Shown here: positions 25,595 through 34,977 of the stretch, piece by piece
How positions within the stretch are numbered: position 1 is the stretch's first letter
Layout of the letters: the number at the start of each line of letters is the position of its first letter
Origin: Alcaligenaceae bacterium
Lineage (GTDB): Bacteria > Pseudomonadota > Gammaproteobacteria > Burkholderiales > Burkholderiaceae_B
Assembly: GCA_947380655.1 (NCBI GenBank)
Contig: CANCRX010000006.1
Location: forward strand, 10,464 to 74,463
Length of the DNA: 64,000 bases
Direction: 5' to 3'
Position numbers and translations under genes: made by a program
Notes under the pieces: model-generated
Database searches by the model: none
What the model was told of the DNA's origin: nothing
The model's input: the letters and a program-made list of their open reading frames with translations, nothing else

Positions 25595-27285
25595 CCATAC
25601 GTCGCTATGACCAACAGGTGAGCCAACGTCTTGAGGGATCAGGGGTACACCCTTTATTAGCAAGGCTGTGGGCAGCGCGAGGCATAGAACGCACAGAAGA
25701 CATCCGTCTGGAGTGGCCGGCCATGCTTGCGCCAAACGGCCTGACGCACGCCGAGCACGCTGCGATATTGCTGGCTGATGCGATCGCGGCACACAAAAAA
25801 ATGCTGATCGTGGCCGATTATGACTGTGATGGCGCAACGGCTTGCGCGGTGGGCTTACGCGGTCTGCGTGCGATGGGTGCGGATGTCGACTACCTCGTGC
25901 CGAATCGCTTTGAAACGGGCTATGGTTTATCTCCAGCCGTTGTTGAACTGGCTTTAGTGCACTCTGCCGGAAAACCAGATTTACTGATTACTGTTGATAA
26001 TGGTATTGCAAGCGTCGAGGGCGTAGCGGCCGCTAACCAGGCGGGGATCGGCGTGATTGTGACGGACCACCATTTGCCCGGCGATACGCTACCAGAAGCT
26101 CTGGCCATCGTTAACCCGAATCAAAAAGGTTGCGGCTTTCCCTCAAAAAATCTCGCTGGTGTGGGCGTCATTTTTTATCTCATGCTGGCCTTACGCGCCG
26201 AACTCAGGAAACGTGGCGTGTATGCAGAAAACAGCGGACCGCGACTGGATGCACTCGCTGATTTAGTCGCGCTAGGTACAGTCGCCGACGTGGTCAAACT
26301 CGATCCGAATAACCGCCTGCTTGTGACCCGCGGACTCGAGCGCATGCGTAAAGGCTTGATGCAACCAGGCATACGTGCCCTGTTTGCTGTTGCCTCTCGC
26401 GATCCTGCTGTTGCCAGCGCCTTTGATCTTGGTTTTGCAATCGGTCCTCGCATTAATGCAGCCGGTCGACTGGCGGATATGGGGCTTGGTATCCGTTGCC
26501 TGACGACCGATGACGATATGGTTGCACTGGACCTGGCACGAGAGTTGGACACCATCAATCGTGAACGTCGTGTGATCGAAGGTGTCATGAAGGAGCAGGC
26601 ATTAGCCGCAACCGACGATATTCAGGCGGGTATTGTGGGTGCCTCGGTCTGCGTTTTTCACCCCGAATGGCATCAAGGTGTGGTGGGCTTGGTTGCCTCG
26701 CGTTTAAAGGAAAAGTTTTTTAGACCAACTCTGGCTTTCGCGCCTGCAGGTGACGATGAACTAAGAGGTTCCGGGCGTTCCATCCCTGACGTGCACCTGC
26801 GCGATGTACTCGATCTGGTTTCAAAACGGCATCCTGGTCTGATTCGCAAGTTTGGCGGTCACGCCATGGCTGCAGGCCTGACCCTTGGTCGAGAGGATTT
26901 TGAAAGGTTTGGACCCGCCTTTGAGCAAGCCGTCATTGAAATGACGGGCAGGAAAAGCTTCGAACCAATTATTGAAACGGATGGCTCACTTGAGCAAGGC
27001 TATGCAAATGCTCAGGTTGCCACGATGCTGCATAGCCAAGTGTGGGGTGCAGGGTTTGCTGCCCCCATGTTTCTGGATGAATTCATCGTACGCAATCAGA
27101 AACTGGTTGGGGAAAAACACCTAAAACTTTCCTTAGAACGTGGCCATCAGCGTTTTGATGCGATCTGGTTTGGCCATGCTGAGAGCTTGCCTGAGTTTGT
27201 CAAAGTCGCTTATCGACTCGAACAAAACGTCTGGAATGGAATGGTTTCAGTGCAGCTCGTCATTGAGTACGCCTGCGCTGCTTAA
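25576..27285 (+). CDS. recJ: Single-stranded-DNA-specific exonuclease RecJ
   Basis: 5'-3' single-strand exonuclease of recombination and mismatch repair, 569 residues. The DHH phosphoesterase motifs are complete: DYDCDGATA at 81-89, TVDNGI at 139-144, VTDHH at 162-166 and LADLVALGTVADVV. The DHHA1 motif GGHAMAAGL lies near 432. It starts at a GTG inside the preceding gene. Release factor 2 follows about 107 bases downstream, giving the recJ-prfB-lysS order typical of betaproteobacteria. Confidence 0.95.
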   Translation: MESPKLTIRRYDQQVSQRLEGSGVHPLLARLWAARGIERTEDIRLEWPAMLAPNGLTHAEHAAILLADAIAAHKKMLIVADYDCDGATACAVGLRGLRAMGADVDYLVPNRFETGYGLSPAVVELALVHSAGKPDLLITVDNGIASVEGVAAANQAGIGVIVTDHHLPGDTLPEALAIVNPNQKGCGFPSKNLAGVGVIFYLMLALRAELRKRGVYAENSGPRLDALADLVALGTVADVVKLDPNNRLLVTRGLERMRKGLMQPGIRALFAVASRDPAVASAFDLGFAIGPRINAAGRLADMGLGIRCLTTDDDMVALDLARELDTINRERRVIEGVMKEQALAATDDIQAGIVGASVCVFHPEWHQGVVGLVASRLKEKFFRPTLAFAPAGDDELRGSGRSIPDVHLRDVLDLVSKRHPGLIRKFGGHAMAAGLTLGREDFERFGPAFEQAVIEMTGRKSFEPIIETDGSLEQGYANAQVATMLHSQVWGAGFAAPMFLDEFIVRNQKLVGEKHLKLSLERGHQRFDAIWFGHAESLPEFVKVAYRLEQNVWNGMVSVQLVIEYACAA

Positions 27286-27392
27286 GTTTTCTAAAAAAAT
27301 CTCTGAAAATCACGCAATAGGCAGGACTGAGCCTCGGATGTAAATACCCTTTAAAATAGCGAGTTAACTTAATTTTTGCTGGATACCAAAAG

Positions 27393-28497
27393 ATGGAAGC
27401 CGAACGTCAAAACCTGATTTCTTCCCGCCTTGCTGACTACGCTGCGCGCGAGTCGGCTCTTCGGGGGTATCTTTGACTACGATGCCAAATCTGAGCGTCT
27501 GCACGTTGTCAATGCAGAATTAGAAGACCCAACCGTCTGGAACGACCCAAAACGCGCTCAAGATCTGGGTCGTGAAAAAAAGAGCATTGAGGATGTGGTC
27601 AACACCCTCACCTCACTCGCACAATCGATTGCAGACTCCACCGAACTGTTTGAATTAGCCGCAGCCGACTCGGACGATGAGACGTTGATCGCGATCGAAA
27701 CCGATGCGGAACAATTTCAGGCCACGCTTGAGGGCATGGAATTTCGCAGGATGTTCAATAACCCTGCTGATCCACTGAACTGCTTTTTAGATATCCAGGC
27801 AGGAGCCGGTGGTACCGAAGCGCAGGACTGGGCGTCAATGCTTTTGCGTCAGTACCTGCGTTACGCAGAACGTAAAGGCTTCAAGACCGAGATTCTCGAG
27901 GAATCCGAGGGTGAAGTTGCTGGCTTGAAATCAGCCACCATCAAAATAGAGGGTGAGTACGCTTTTGGTTTTCTGCGCACAGAGAGCGGTGTGCATCGCC
28001 TGGTACGCAAGAGTCCTTTCGACTCTTCTGGTGGTCGTCACACCTCATTTGCCAGTGTTTTTGTTTACCCGGAAGTCGATGATTCGATTGAAATCGACAT
28101 CAATCCTGCTGATTTGCGTGTCGACACCTATCGCGCGAGTGGTGCGGGTGGTCAACACATTAACAAGACCGATTCTGCGGTGCGGATCACGCACGTGCCG
28201 ACCAATATTGTGGTCCAGTGCCAGAACGATCGTTCGCAGCACCGCAACCGTGCAGAAGCCATGCAGATGCTGAAATCCCGTCTCTTTGAGCTCGAAATGC
28301 GTAACCGTATGGCTGAGCAGCAAAAAATGGAAGATGCAAAAACCGACGTGGGCTGGGGTCACCAGATCCGCTCGTACGTGCTGGATCAGAGCCGCATTAA
28401 AGACTTACGCACAAACGTTGAAATTTCCAATACTCAAAAAGTACTGGATGGTGATCTGGATCCCTTCATTCAGGCCAGCCTGAAACAAGGTGTTTGA
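27393..28497 (+). CDS. prfB: Peptide chain release factor 2, with programmed +1 frameshift
   Basis: Reads UGA and UAA stop codons and triggers peptide release. Translation begins at ATG 27393 ([16 protein letters not shown]), reaches CTT TGA at 27471-27476 after 27 codons, and must shift +1 at this in-frame UGA to continue LDYDAKSE. The product is then about 367 residues, the normal RF2 length. The stop-recognition tripeptide SPF ([10 protein letters not shown]) and the catalytic GGQ ([17 protein letters not shown]) are intact. A start after the shift (27430 frame) would lack the N-terminus. Autoregulation by RF2 level is known for this arrangement. Confidence 0.96.
27462..27476 (+). other. 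prfB programmed +1 frameshift site
   Basis: CGG GGG TAT CTT TGA followed by C. A Shine-Dalgarno-like GGGGG lies three bases before the CUU slippery codon and UGA. It matches the classical RF2 recoding signal apart from one base in the upstream G-rich part. Confidence 0.95.
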
Positions 28498-28557
28498 TAT
28501 TTTTGGTAATTGATTGTTGACCTATCAACAACACTTCACTCAAATAAGGATAGTCTC

Positions 28558-29316
28558 ATGCCACGTATCACGATTCTGACAGGCTCCTCGCGCGGACTGG
28601 GCTTAGCGCTTGCAGATCAACTGATTCACTCGGTTGGTCAGGAGCAAGGTCATCTGGTCACACTGTCTCGTAAAAAATCTGCAGCACTCGAGAGCGCGGC
28701 TCAAGCAAAAAACACCACACTCACGCAGATCGAGGCAGACCTGTCGGATAGCGCTGCAGTTGAACGGGCAGGCAAACTTTTACATGCGCTAGTGGCTGGC
28801 TTTAACAGCGTGCGTCTGATCCATAACGCAGGCGTAGTCACTCCGATCGCACAGTCGGACGCTTATACCGATCTGCGGGTCATCAACGATACCTTCCAGA
28901 TCAATATCACCGCGCCAATCTACTTAACGGCAGAGGTTTTATCCGCGTCACGTCACACAACAGATCGCCGGGTCATGCTGATTTCATCAGGTGCCGGTCG
29001 CAGTCCGTCATCGGGCTGGGGGGTATATTGCGCAACCAAAGCCGCGATGGATCGATATGCTGAGTGTGCGCAACTCGACGAAGGTGAGCGTGCCCGTATT
29101 GTCTCGATGGCACCGGGCATCATGGATACCGCGATGCAGGAAACTATCCGTGCCACGCCCAAAACAGACTTTCCCTCACTCGAGCGCTTTGTTAACTTAC
29201 ATCAGCAAAAACAACTGACCACGCCAGAAGACGTCGCACGGAAATTGCTTATCGCAATGGAAAACGATGCTTTTGGCGCCACAACCATCGACGATATTCG
29301 TCAACACACATTCTGA
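28558..29316 (+). CDS. Short-chain dehydrogenase/reductase (benzil-reductase/sepiapterin-reductase-like)
   Basis: 252-residue classical SDR. The NADP site [12 protein letters not shown] lies near the N-terminus, NAG in HNAGVV, the catalytic Ser in MLISSGAG and YCATK as YxxxK. The ATG at 28558 has an AAGGA site seven bases upstream and is preferred to an upstream TTG at 28510. It sits between prfB and lysS; lysS follows two bases after its stop, so they are co-transcribed. The substrate is unknown; members of this branch reduce carbonyl compounds. Confidence 0.85.
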   Translation: MPRITILTGSSRGLGLALADQLIHSVGQEQGHLVTLSRKKSAALESAAQAKNTTLTQIEADLSDSAAVERAGKLLHALVAGFNSVRLIHNAGVVTPIAQSDAYTDLRVINDTFQINITAPIYLTAEVLSASRHTTDRRVMLISSGAGRSPSSGWGVYCATKAAMDRYAECAQLDEGERARIVSMAPGIMDTAMQETIRATPKTDFPSLERFVNLHQQKQLTTPEDVARKLLIAMENDAFGATTIDDIRQHTF

Positions 29317-29318
29317 TC

Positions 29319-30833
29319 ATGACCGATACGCACACACCACAGCACGACGAAAACCACCTCATCTCTGAGCGTCGCACAAAGCTTGCTGCGATTCGCGAGA
29401 AAGGCGTTGCGTTTCCGAATGATTTTGTTCCTGCCGATCGGGCGGCTAGCTTGCATGCAACCTACGGCGAACAGGAACAAGCTCCGCTGGCCGAGGCGGC
29501 ACATCCCGCTTCGGTGGCTGGCCGCATGATGCTCAAACGCGTCATGGGAAAAGCCAGTTTCGCGACCTTGCAGGACAGCACGGGGCGCATTCAGATTTAT
29601 CTGGATAAAAATACGCTGGGCGATGAGACCTACGATGCCTTCAAACATTGGGATAGTGGTGACATTCTTGCCATTACCGGCACGATGTTCAAGACCAACA
29701 AAGGCGAGTTGTCCATCCATGCGCACACCGCAAGACTGCTTGCCAAATCTTTGCGCCCTCTTCCTGACAAATTCCACGGCATTGCCGATCAGGAGTTGCG
29801 TTATCGCCAGCGATATGTCGATCTGATCATGACCGAGCAGACGCGTCAGACTTTCGCCGCGCGCAGCAAAGCGATTGGCGCAATCCGCCAGGTGATGTTG
29901 GACAACGGCTTTCTCGAAGTAGAAACACCCATGTTGCATGCCATCCCTGGCGGAGCTGCGGCCAAGCCATTCAAGACCCATCACAATGCGCTGGATATGG
30001 AAATGTTTTTGCGTATCGCTCCTGAGCTTTATCTAAAGCGTCTGGTGGTCGGTGGCTTTGAGCGTGTCTTTGAAATCAATCGCAACTTCCGTAACGAAGG
30101 TGTGAGCCCACGTCACAATCCAGAATTCACCATGATGGAGTTTTACGCGGCCTACACCGACTACCAGTGGCTGATGGACTACACCGAGCAGATTATCCGC
30201 GCGGCTGCCATTGAGGCCACAGGCACAGCCACCCTGACCTATCAGGGTCGCGAACTGGACTTGTCAAAACCTTTCCATCGCCGCACGATCGTTCAATCGA
30301 TCCTTGAACACGTACCTGAATTCACCGAAACTGATTTGGCAGATATTGAATTCGTCCGTACGCAATTAAAAAAGCGCGGTGCGGACTTAAACGCTCCCAA
30401 TCTGGCCCGTGCAGGCCTGGGTGCGCTGCAGCTGGCCTTGTTTGAAGAAACCGCAGAGTCACAATTGTGGGAACCCACCTACATTATTGATTACCCGATC
30501 GAGGTGTCACCGCTGGCCCGTGAATCCGATACGCGTCCAGGCATTACCGAACGCTATGAGCTGTTTATCACGGGTCGCGAAATTGCCAATGGTTTTTCCG
30601 AGTTGAACGATCCTGAAGACCAGGCAGCACGTTTTCACGCACAGGTCGAAGCAAAAGACGCAGGCGACGAAGAAGCCATGTATTACGATGCCGATTACAT
30701 CCGTGCGCTGGAATACGGCATGCCGCCTACAGGTGGCTGTGGCATCGGTATTGATCGTCTGGTCATGCTGATTACCGACTCACCCAGCATCCGTGACGTC
30801 ATTCTTTTTCCGCATTTGCGCAAAGAAGATTAG
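29319..30833 (+). CDS. lysS: Lysyl-tRNA synthetase, class II
   Basis: Charges tRNA-Lys. 504 residues: an N-terminal OB-fold anticodon-binding domain ([17 protein letters not shown]) and the class II catalytic core with motif 1 around [18 protein letters not shown], motif 2 [20 protein letters not shown] and motif 3 [13 protein letters not shown]. No frameshift is present. It ends directly against the stop of the convergent lysR-type gene with no spacing, so no separate terminator is visible. Confidence 0.97.
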   Translation: MTDTHTPQHDENHLISERRTKLAAIREKGVAFPNDFVPADRAASLHATYGEQEQAPLAEAAHPASVAGRMMLKRVMGKASFATLQDSTGRIQIYLDKNTLGDETYDAFKHWDSGDILAITGTMFKTNKGELSIHAHTARLLAKSLRPLPDKFHGIADQELRYRQRYVDLIMTEQTRQTFAARSKAIGAIRQVMLDNGFLEVETPMLHAIPGGAAAKPFKTHHNALDMEMFLRIAPELYLKRLVVGGFERVFEINRNFRNEGVSPRHNPEFTMMEFYAAYTDYQWLMDYTEQIIRAAAIEATGTATLTYQGRELDLSKPFHRRTIVQSILEHVPEFTETDLADIEFVRTQLKKRGADLNAPNLARAGLGALQLALFEETAESQLWEPTYIIDYPIEVSPLARESDTRPGITERYELFITGREIANGFSELNDPEDQAARFHAQVEAKDAGDEEAMYYDADYIRALEYGMPPTGGCGIGIDRLVMLITDSPSIRDVILFPHLRKED

Positions 30834-31778
30834 TCACTCAGGCTCCGGCACCATACTATTTCGCCGTCCGTGCGCTTCATTCAGCGCGAGATGGCGTGAT
30901 AGATGCTCAACAAAGGCTTTGACTTTTGCGGAGTGTTTGCGTTGAGGTGGGTAAACAGCGTGTATCGGTAGCGGCCGCATCGACCAATCGCCGAGCAGGA
31001 CTTTTATTTCACCCGATTTAATTTCCTCCTCAAACAGCCAGGTCGGAGAGTAGCAAATACCCATTCCTTTCAATCCTGCCTCATATATTGCAATGGAGCT
31101 ATTTGATTGAAAATTTCCGGATACCCTGACACCTTCAGTTGTGCCGTCGCGCGCGTTGAACTCCCAGATATTTCTGCGCTGTAACTCTGTATAGACTACA
31201 CACTGGTGCTTAACTAAATCAGCAGGCGTTCGGGGAATACCGATTGTTTTTTTAACAGACGTTAAATAATCATGACTCGCGACTAAGCAACGATGCGTAA
31301 TCCCAACTTTTTTAGCTAACAGGGAACTATCGGGTAAATCACCGATCCGGATCGCAACATCAACGCCTTGCTCAACGATATCTATCCAGCCATCATTCAG
31401 GTTCAGATCAATGCTGACATCAGGATGCTCTCTAAGAAACTGAGCAACCAGAGGCATAAGAACTTTTCGACCATACCCGACCGATGCAGCGATTCTCAAA
31501 TTACCAGAGATCTGCTGAACCCCTCTTTTCAGTATTGATTCTGCATCCAGAAACTCCGTCATCAATCTCCTGACTTCTTCAAAGTAACGCTCACCATCTT
31601 CAGTCAGCGATAAGGAGCGTGTGGTGCGATTGAGTAGTAACGCACCAAGATTTTTTTCTAGTGCGGCGATACTTTTGCTCACGGAACTTTGGCTTTTTCC
31701 CAACTCTTTGGCTACCGCGGAGAAACTTCCTGTTTCAGCGACGCGCACAAATATTTGCAATGAAGAAAATTTATCCAT
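30834..31778 (-). CDS. LysR-family transcriptional regulator
   Basis: 314 residues. The N-terminal winged helix-turn-helix (FVRVAETGSFSAVAKELGKSQSSVSKSIAALE) is followed by a ligand-binding domain. It is divergent from an FMN-binding oxidoreductase gene. The shared intergenic region holds an 11-bp inverted repeat at 31794-31838, so it probably controls that gene and itself. The inducer is unknown; the neighbouring haloacid dehalogenase points to a halogenated or other short organic acid. Confidence 0.92.
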   Translation of the reverse strand: MDKFSSLQIFVRVAETGSFSAVAKELGKSQSSVSKSIAALEKNLGALLLNRTTRSLSLTEDGERYFEEVRRLMTEFLDAESILKRGVQQISGNLRIAASVGYGRKVLMPLVAQFLREHPDVSIDLNLNDGWIDIVEQGVDVAIRIGDLPDSSLLAKKVGITHRCLVASHDYLTSVKKTIGIPRTPADLVKHQCVVYTELQRRNIWEFNARDGTTEGVRVSGNFQSNSSIAIYEAGLKGMGICYSPTWLFEEEIKSGEIKVLLGDWSMRPLPIHAVYPPQRKHSAKVKAFVEHLSRHLALNEAHGRRNSMVPEPE

Positions 31779-31793
31779 TTTTAATTCATTCTA

Positions 31794-31838
31794 TTTAAGA
31801 ATATATGATAGTCAAAAGATACTACTAATATTCTTAAA
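31794..31838. promoter_or_regulatory. Inverted repeat in the LysR-oxidoreductase divergent region
   Basis: TTTAAGAATAT (31794-31804) and its exact inverse ATATTCTTAAA (31828-31838), separated by 23 bases. It begins 16 bases upstream of the lysR start and ends about 90 bases before the oxidoreductase ATG, a typical position for a LysR-type operator. Confidence 0.5.
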
Positions 31839-31864
31839 AGAAATAAATAATAATTAGGAGTTGT

Positions 31865-31891
31865 ATGGGTAAATTGCTCGGCCAAACCTAA
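31865..31891 (+). other. Possible eight-residue leader peptide MGKLLGQT
   Basis: An ATG with an excellent TAGGAG site five bases upstream encodes eight residues and a stop, 36 bases before the oxidoreductase start. It may be a chance ORF. Confidence 0.2.
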
Positions 31892-31927
31892 AACTTTCTA
31901 GTCCAAGACCAGATCAGGAGTGATGAA

Positions 31928-32545
31928 ATGTCAGATTTTTATTCTTATGAACCTAAGAACGGTCATGGTTTACCGCATGACCCATTTAATGCGATTGTTG
32001 GACCGCGTCCGATTGGCTGGATTTCTTCACAGAACAAACATGGCCTGTCAAATATTGCACCGTATAGCTTTTTTAATGCTTTTAACTACGTGCCACCTAT
32101 CATTGGGTTTTCTAGCGTCGGTCGTAAAGATACACTCAATAACGTTGAAGAGACGGGCGAATTTGTATGGAATTTAGTGACGTTTGATCTAATCAATGAA
32201 ATGAACCAATCCTGTGTGGCCTACCCACCGCAAGTCAGTGAGTTTGACGCAGCGGGGCTTGAACAAGCGCCCTCAACCCTGGTCAAACCTGCGCGAGTTG
32301 CTCGGGCACGTGTGGCTTTCGAATGCAAATGTACAGAGATTATCCAGCTCAAACGTATTTCAGGTGAACAGGTACAGACCTGGCTCGTGCTTGGTGAAGT
32401 TATACAAATTCACATTGCTCAGTCTTTATTAAAAAACGGGATATACGAAACCGCAGAAGCGAATCATGTATTGAGAGCAGGAGGACCCGCGGATTACTTC
32501 AAGATTGGACGTGATCAACTATTTAAGTTGCCCAGACCTGCATAA
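31928..32545 (+). CDS. Flavin reductase-like FMN-binding protein (DIM6/NTAB family)
   Basis: 205-residue split-barrel flavoprotein. The N-terminal region DPFNAIVGPRPIGWISSQN followed by NIAPYSFFNAFNYVPP is the FMN-binding hallmark of the family. Members supply reduced flavin or act as oxidoreductases themselves. ATG 31928 has a CAGGAG site at a good distance. It is divergent from the LysR gene and followed after 85 bases by a 2-haloacid dehalogenase and an AEC transporter, probably as one operon. Confidence 0.87.
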   Translation: MSDFYSYEPKNGHGLPHDPFNAIVGPRPIGWISSQNKHGLSNIAPYSFFNAFNYVPPIIGFSSVGRKDTLNNVEETGEFVWNLVTFDLINEMNQSCVAYPPQVSEFDAAGLEQAPSTLVKPARVARARVAFECKCTEIIQLKRISGEQVQTWLVLGEVIQIHIAQSLLKNGIYETAEANHVLRAGGPADYFKIGRDQLFKLPRPA

Positions 32546-32630
32546 CCCGACATGATGTTTAAAAAATCTTGAACCTTGAAGCTGCGTTTTAAACGACAAT
32601 GGCGAATCATCCAATACAGAAAAAATAAAA

Positions 32631-33314
32631 ATGTACAAACTAATCGCCTTCGATGCCTACGGAACTTTATTTGACGTCTACTCGATGGGTGTTCTGGCCG
32701 AACAACTCTTTCCAGGTCATGGTCAGCCGTTTGCACAGATGTGGCGAGACCGTCAAATTGATTACACACGACTAGTGACCATGAGTGACCCGAATCCTGA
32801 GGGCAGTCAGTACTACCTGCCTTTTTGGGACCTGACGATTCGTTCGTTACGCTATGTTTGCAAACGCCTGGCACTTGATCTGACCGCTGACAAAGAAAAG
32901 CAGCTAATGGATCAGTACGCCAAGCTGACCGGCTTTGAGGACAGCTTGAGTGTACTGAGCGCGATTAAACAAAAAGGGCTCTCTACAGCGATTTTGTCCA
33001 ACGGCAGCAGAGAAATGTTGAAGACCGTCGTGCAGAGCAATGGCTTGGAGCCATTTCTGGATAAAGTCATCACGATTGAAGAGATCAAATTATTCAAAAC
33101 GACACCTCAAGCTTACGAATTGCTGTTGAAAAATTTTCCTGTCACGAAAAACGAAATTCTGTTTGTGTCGAGTAATGCCTGGGATGCTCTTGCTGCAAAA
33201 TGGTATGGCTTTGATGTGTGTTGGATCAACCGTTTTGGACATCCTTTTGAGGAACTGGGTGAACAACCCGACTATGAAGGATCTACGCTCACAGATGTGC
33301 TGCAGTGTATTTAA
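32631..33314 (+). CDS. (S)-2-haloacid dehalogenase, type II
   Basis: 227-residue HAD enzyme that converts L-2-haloacids to D-2-hydroxyacids. The active-site set of the L-DEX group is complete: nucleophile Asp8 in FDAYGTLFDV, the substrate-clamp region WRDRQIDYTRL (Arg39), Ser123-Asn124 in ILSNGS, Lys156 in LFKTTP, and Ser180, Asn182 and Asp185 in FVSSNAWDA. The absence of the second Asp in motif I separates it from HAD phosphatases. It is 27 bases upstream of an AEC permease gene, which may import the acid or export a product. Confidence 0.9.
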   Translation: MYKLIAFDAYGTLFDVYSMGVLAEQLFPGHGQPFAQMWRDRQIDYTRLVTMSDPNPEGSQYYLPFWDLTIRSLRYVCKRLALDLTADKEKQLMDQYAKLTGFEDSLSVLSAIKQKGLSTAILSNGSREMLKTVVQSNGLEPFLDKVITIEEIKLFKTTPQAYELLLKNFPVTKNEILFVSSNAWDALAAKWYGFDVCWINRFGHPFEELGEQPDYEGSTLTDVLQCI

Positions 33315-33341
33315 TCGATCGAGCCCCATGCGTGCATTGAG

Positions 33342-34214
33342 ATGATCGAGAAAATTTTAAGTATTACCCTACCTATCTTTGCGATCGTCTTTGCAGGGTT
33401 TATGTATGGGAAATATAAAAAACCCATCATGGTGGGCGCCAATCAAATCGTGATTGATTTGGCATTGCCCTGTTTAATTTTCGTTTCGCTTTCCGCCAAG
33501 CAATTCGATTTAAATAGTGCCACCAATTTTGTATTGATCGCAACAGCGATCATGTTGCTGTCTGGGCTGCTCGCCTGGCCTTTTGCCCGTTACTCTGGGG
33601 CGAGTGCAAAAGCGCTGTTGCCGGTCGTGATGTTTGGGAATGTAGGACCTATCGGCATCCCCTTGACTTTTTTAGCGTTTGGTTCTGAGGGCCTTGCCTC
33701 GGCTGTTTTACTGTTAGTGTTTTCGAACGTGCTGCAGTTTTCAGTCGGCGTTGGCATCATGAGTGGCCGAGTCGATGCCAAACTCATTTACGCGAGTCCT
33801 CTGGTTTGGGCAACGATAGGTGGTGTTTTATGTTCAAGCCTCCAAATTTCTCTGCCAGCATGGCTGGAAATTTCGTTAACGATGGTAGGCAATATTCTTG
33901 TGCCGCTCGCACTGCTCTCCTTAGGGACCAGGCTGGTTGAGAGTAAGGTCGAACAGCTGAAAGTTGGGGTAATCGGCTCGATTCTCGTGACCCTTTCAAG
34001 GTTAATCGTCACGTTTATCCTTTTATCGCTGTTTCCTTTAGAGCCGATCCAGCGCGGCGCGTTGATCTTATTTGCCGGTCTGCCTCCGGCAATTTTCAAC
34101 TATATGATCGCTGACCGCTACAAGCAGGAGCCAGAGAATGTCGCCTCAGTCATCATCGTTTCGCATTTATTTTCTTTAGGCGTCTTACCGCTGGTGTTGT
34201 GGCTGGCTTTGTAA
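33342..34214 (+). CDS. AEC-family transporter (auxin efflux carrier type)
   Basis: 290-residue membrane protein of about ten helices arranged as two halves, with conserved ALPCLIF near 43-49 and FGNVGPIGIPL near 90-100. Bacterial relatives carry malonate, malate and similar organic acids. It follows the haloacid dehalogenase by 27 bases and is likely co-transcribed with it and with the FMN protein. Direction and substrate are not readable from sequence. Confidence 0.87.
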   Translation: MIEKILSITLPIFAIVFAGFMYGKYKKPIMVGANQIVIDLALPCLIFVSLSAKQFDLNSATNFVLIATAIMLLSGLLAWPFARYSGASAKALLPVVMFGNVGPIGIPLTFLAFGSEGLASAVLLLVFSNVLQFSVGVGIMSGRVDAKLIYASPLVWATIGGVLCSSLQISLPAWLEISLTMVGNILVPLALLSLGTRLVESKVEQLKVGVIGSILVTLSRLIVTFILLSLFPLEPIQRGALILFAGLPPAIFNYMIADRYKQEPENVASVIIVSHLFSLGVLPLVLWLAL

Positions 34215-34341
34215 GCGCTCACGCAATCGCTGCACAGGCGAAATTCAAGCGCCAAAAAAGGACGCAGCCAGAAGTCTCGCATTGCACATAACAAAGCGAT
34301 AATTGCCGCTCAGATTTTGAGCTGCATAAGGATTGCAATGC

Positions 34342-34351
34342 GTAACGTTAC
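34342..34351. promoter_or_regulatory. Palindrome GTAACGTTAC before higB
   Basis: A perfect 10-bp palindrome 14 bases before the higB ATG, a place where HigA could bind for autoregulation. The longer string AACGTTACAC also recurs inside higA at 34729-34738. Binding is not shown. Confidence 0.35.
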
Positions 34352-34364
34352 ACGATACAATTAA

Positions 34365-34646
34365 ATGATTAAATCCTTTCGACATAAAGGACTTCATCTT
34401 TTTTTTGAAACTGGATGCAAAGCTGGGATACAGTCCGTGCATGCACCACGTCTTTCTAGGATACTTGCCAGACTGAATGAAGCGAATGATGCGCAGGGTA
34501 TGAATGTGCCTGGCTGGAAACTTCATCCGCTGCAAGGAAGAAATCTAATAGGACATTTTTCGGTTTGGGTAAATGGAAACTGGCGAATGACCTTTACCTT
34601 TGATGACTCGGATGCTGTGTTGGTGGATTATCAGGATTATCACTAG
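34365..34646 (+). CDS. higB: Type II toxin HigB (RelE/ParE superfamily)
   Basis: 93-residue toxin, expected to be a ribosome-dependent mRNA endonuclease. Start MIKSFRHKGLHLFFETGC..AGIQ, middle LARLNEA, and the C-terminal VNGNWRMTFTFDD and VDYQDYH blocks match the HigB family closely. Toxin precedes antitoxin, as is usual for higBA. The pair sits alone between the AEC gene and the hydroxypyruvate-isomerase gene, an accessory insertion in otherwise ordinary sequence. Confidence 0.93.
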   Translation: MIKSFRHKGLHLFFETGCKAGIQSVHAPRLSRILARLNEANDAQGMNVPGWKLHPLQGRNLIGHFSVWVNGNWRMTFTFDDSDAVLVDYQDYH

Positions 34647-34656
34647 GAATATGAAA

Positions 34657-34971
34657 ATGACACGCATGCACAATCCACCTCACCCAGGACTGACGATCCG
34701 TGATGACGTATTACCCGCACTGGGATTAAACGTTACACAGGCCGCTGAGCAACTTGGCGTGTCACGTGTAGCATTCTCACGAATGATTAACGGTCACGCA
34801 GCAATTTCACCAGAAATGGCTTTGCGCATTGAGGTTTGGCTTGGTGTAGATCGTGGTGGTGAAGCTAGACTCTGGCTTGCGCAACAATCTGTATATGACT
34901 TGTGGCAAGCTGCACAACGCTTTCAAGCTAAGCCGATGCAAGTAAAACCCGCAGGTCTGAAGGCGGCGTAA
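34657..34971 (+). CDS. higA: Antitoxin HigA
   Basis: 104-residue XRE-type helix-turn-helix protein: PHPGLTIRDDVLPALGLNVTQAAEQLGVSR..FSRMINGH..ISPEMALRIE, then WLAQQSVYDLW. It neutralises HigB and represses the operon. The ATG at 34657 has an AGGA site at 34645-34648 with eight-base spacing, better than the ATG at 34651. It starts 10 bases after the higB stop. Confidence 0.93.
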   Translation: MTRMHNPPHPGLTIRDDVLPALGLNVTQAAEQLGVSRVAFSRMINGHAAISPEMALRIEVWLGVDRGGEARLWLAQQSVYDLWQAAQRFQAKPMQVKPAGLKAA

Positions 34972-34977
34972 TATTTT

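Noticed and set aside
27430..28497. prfB as a simple gene starting at 27430
   Set aside because: That start is not preceded by a ribosome site and drops the RF2 N-terminus; the frameshift model from 27393 fits the family.
29301..29984. Open frame of 227 codons opposite lysS
   Set aside because: Lies wholly on a conserved synthetase gene and shows no independent signals.
34279..34341. GCATTGCA / TGCAATGC inverted pair before higB
   Set aside because: Eight-base arms 47 bases apart are expected by chance; no supporting signal.
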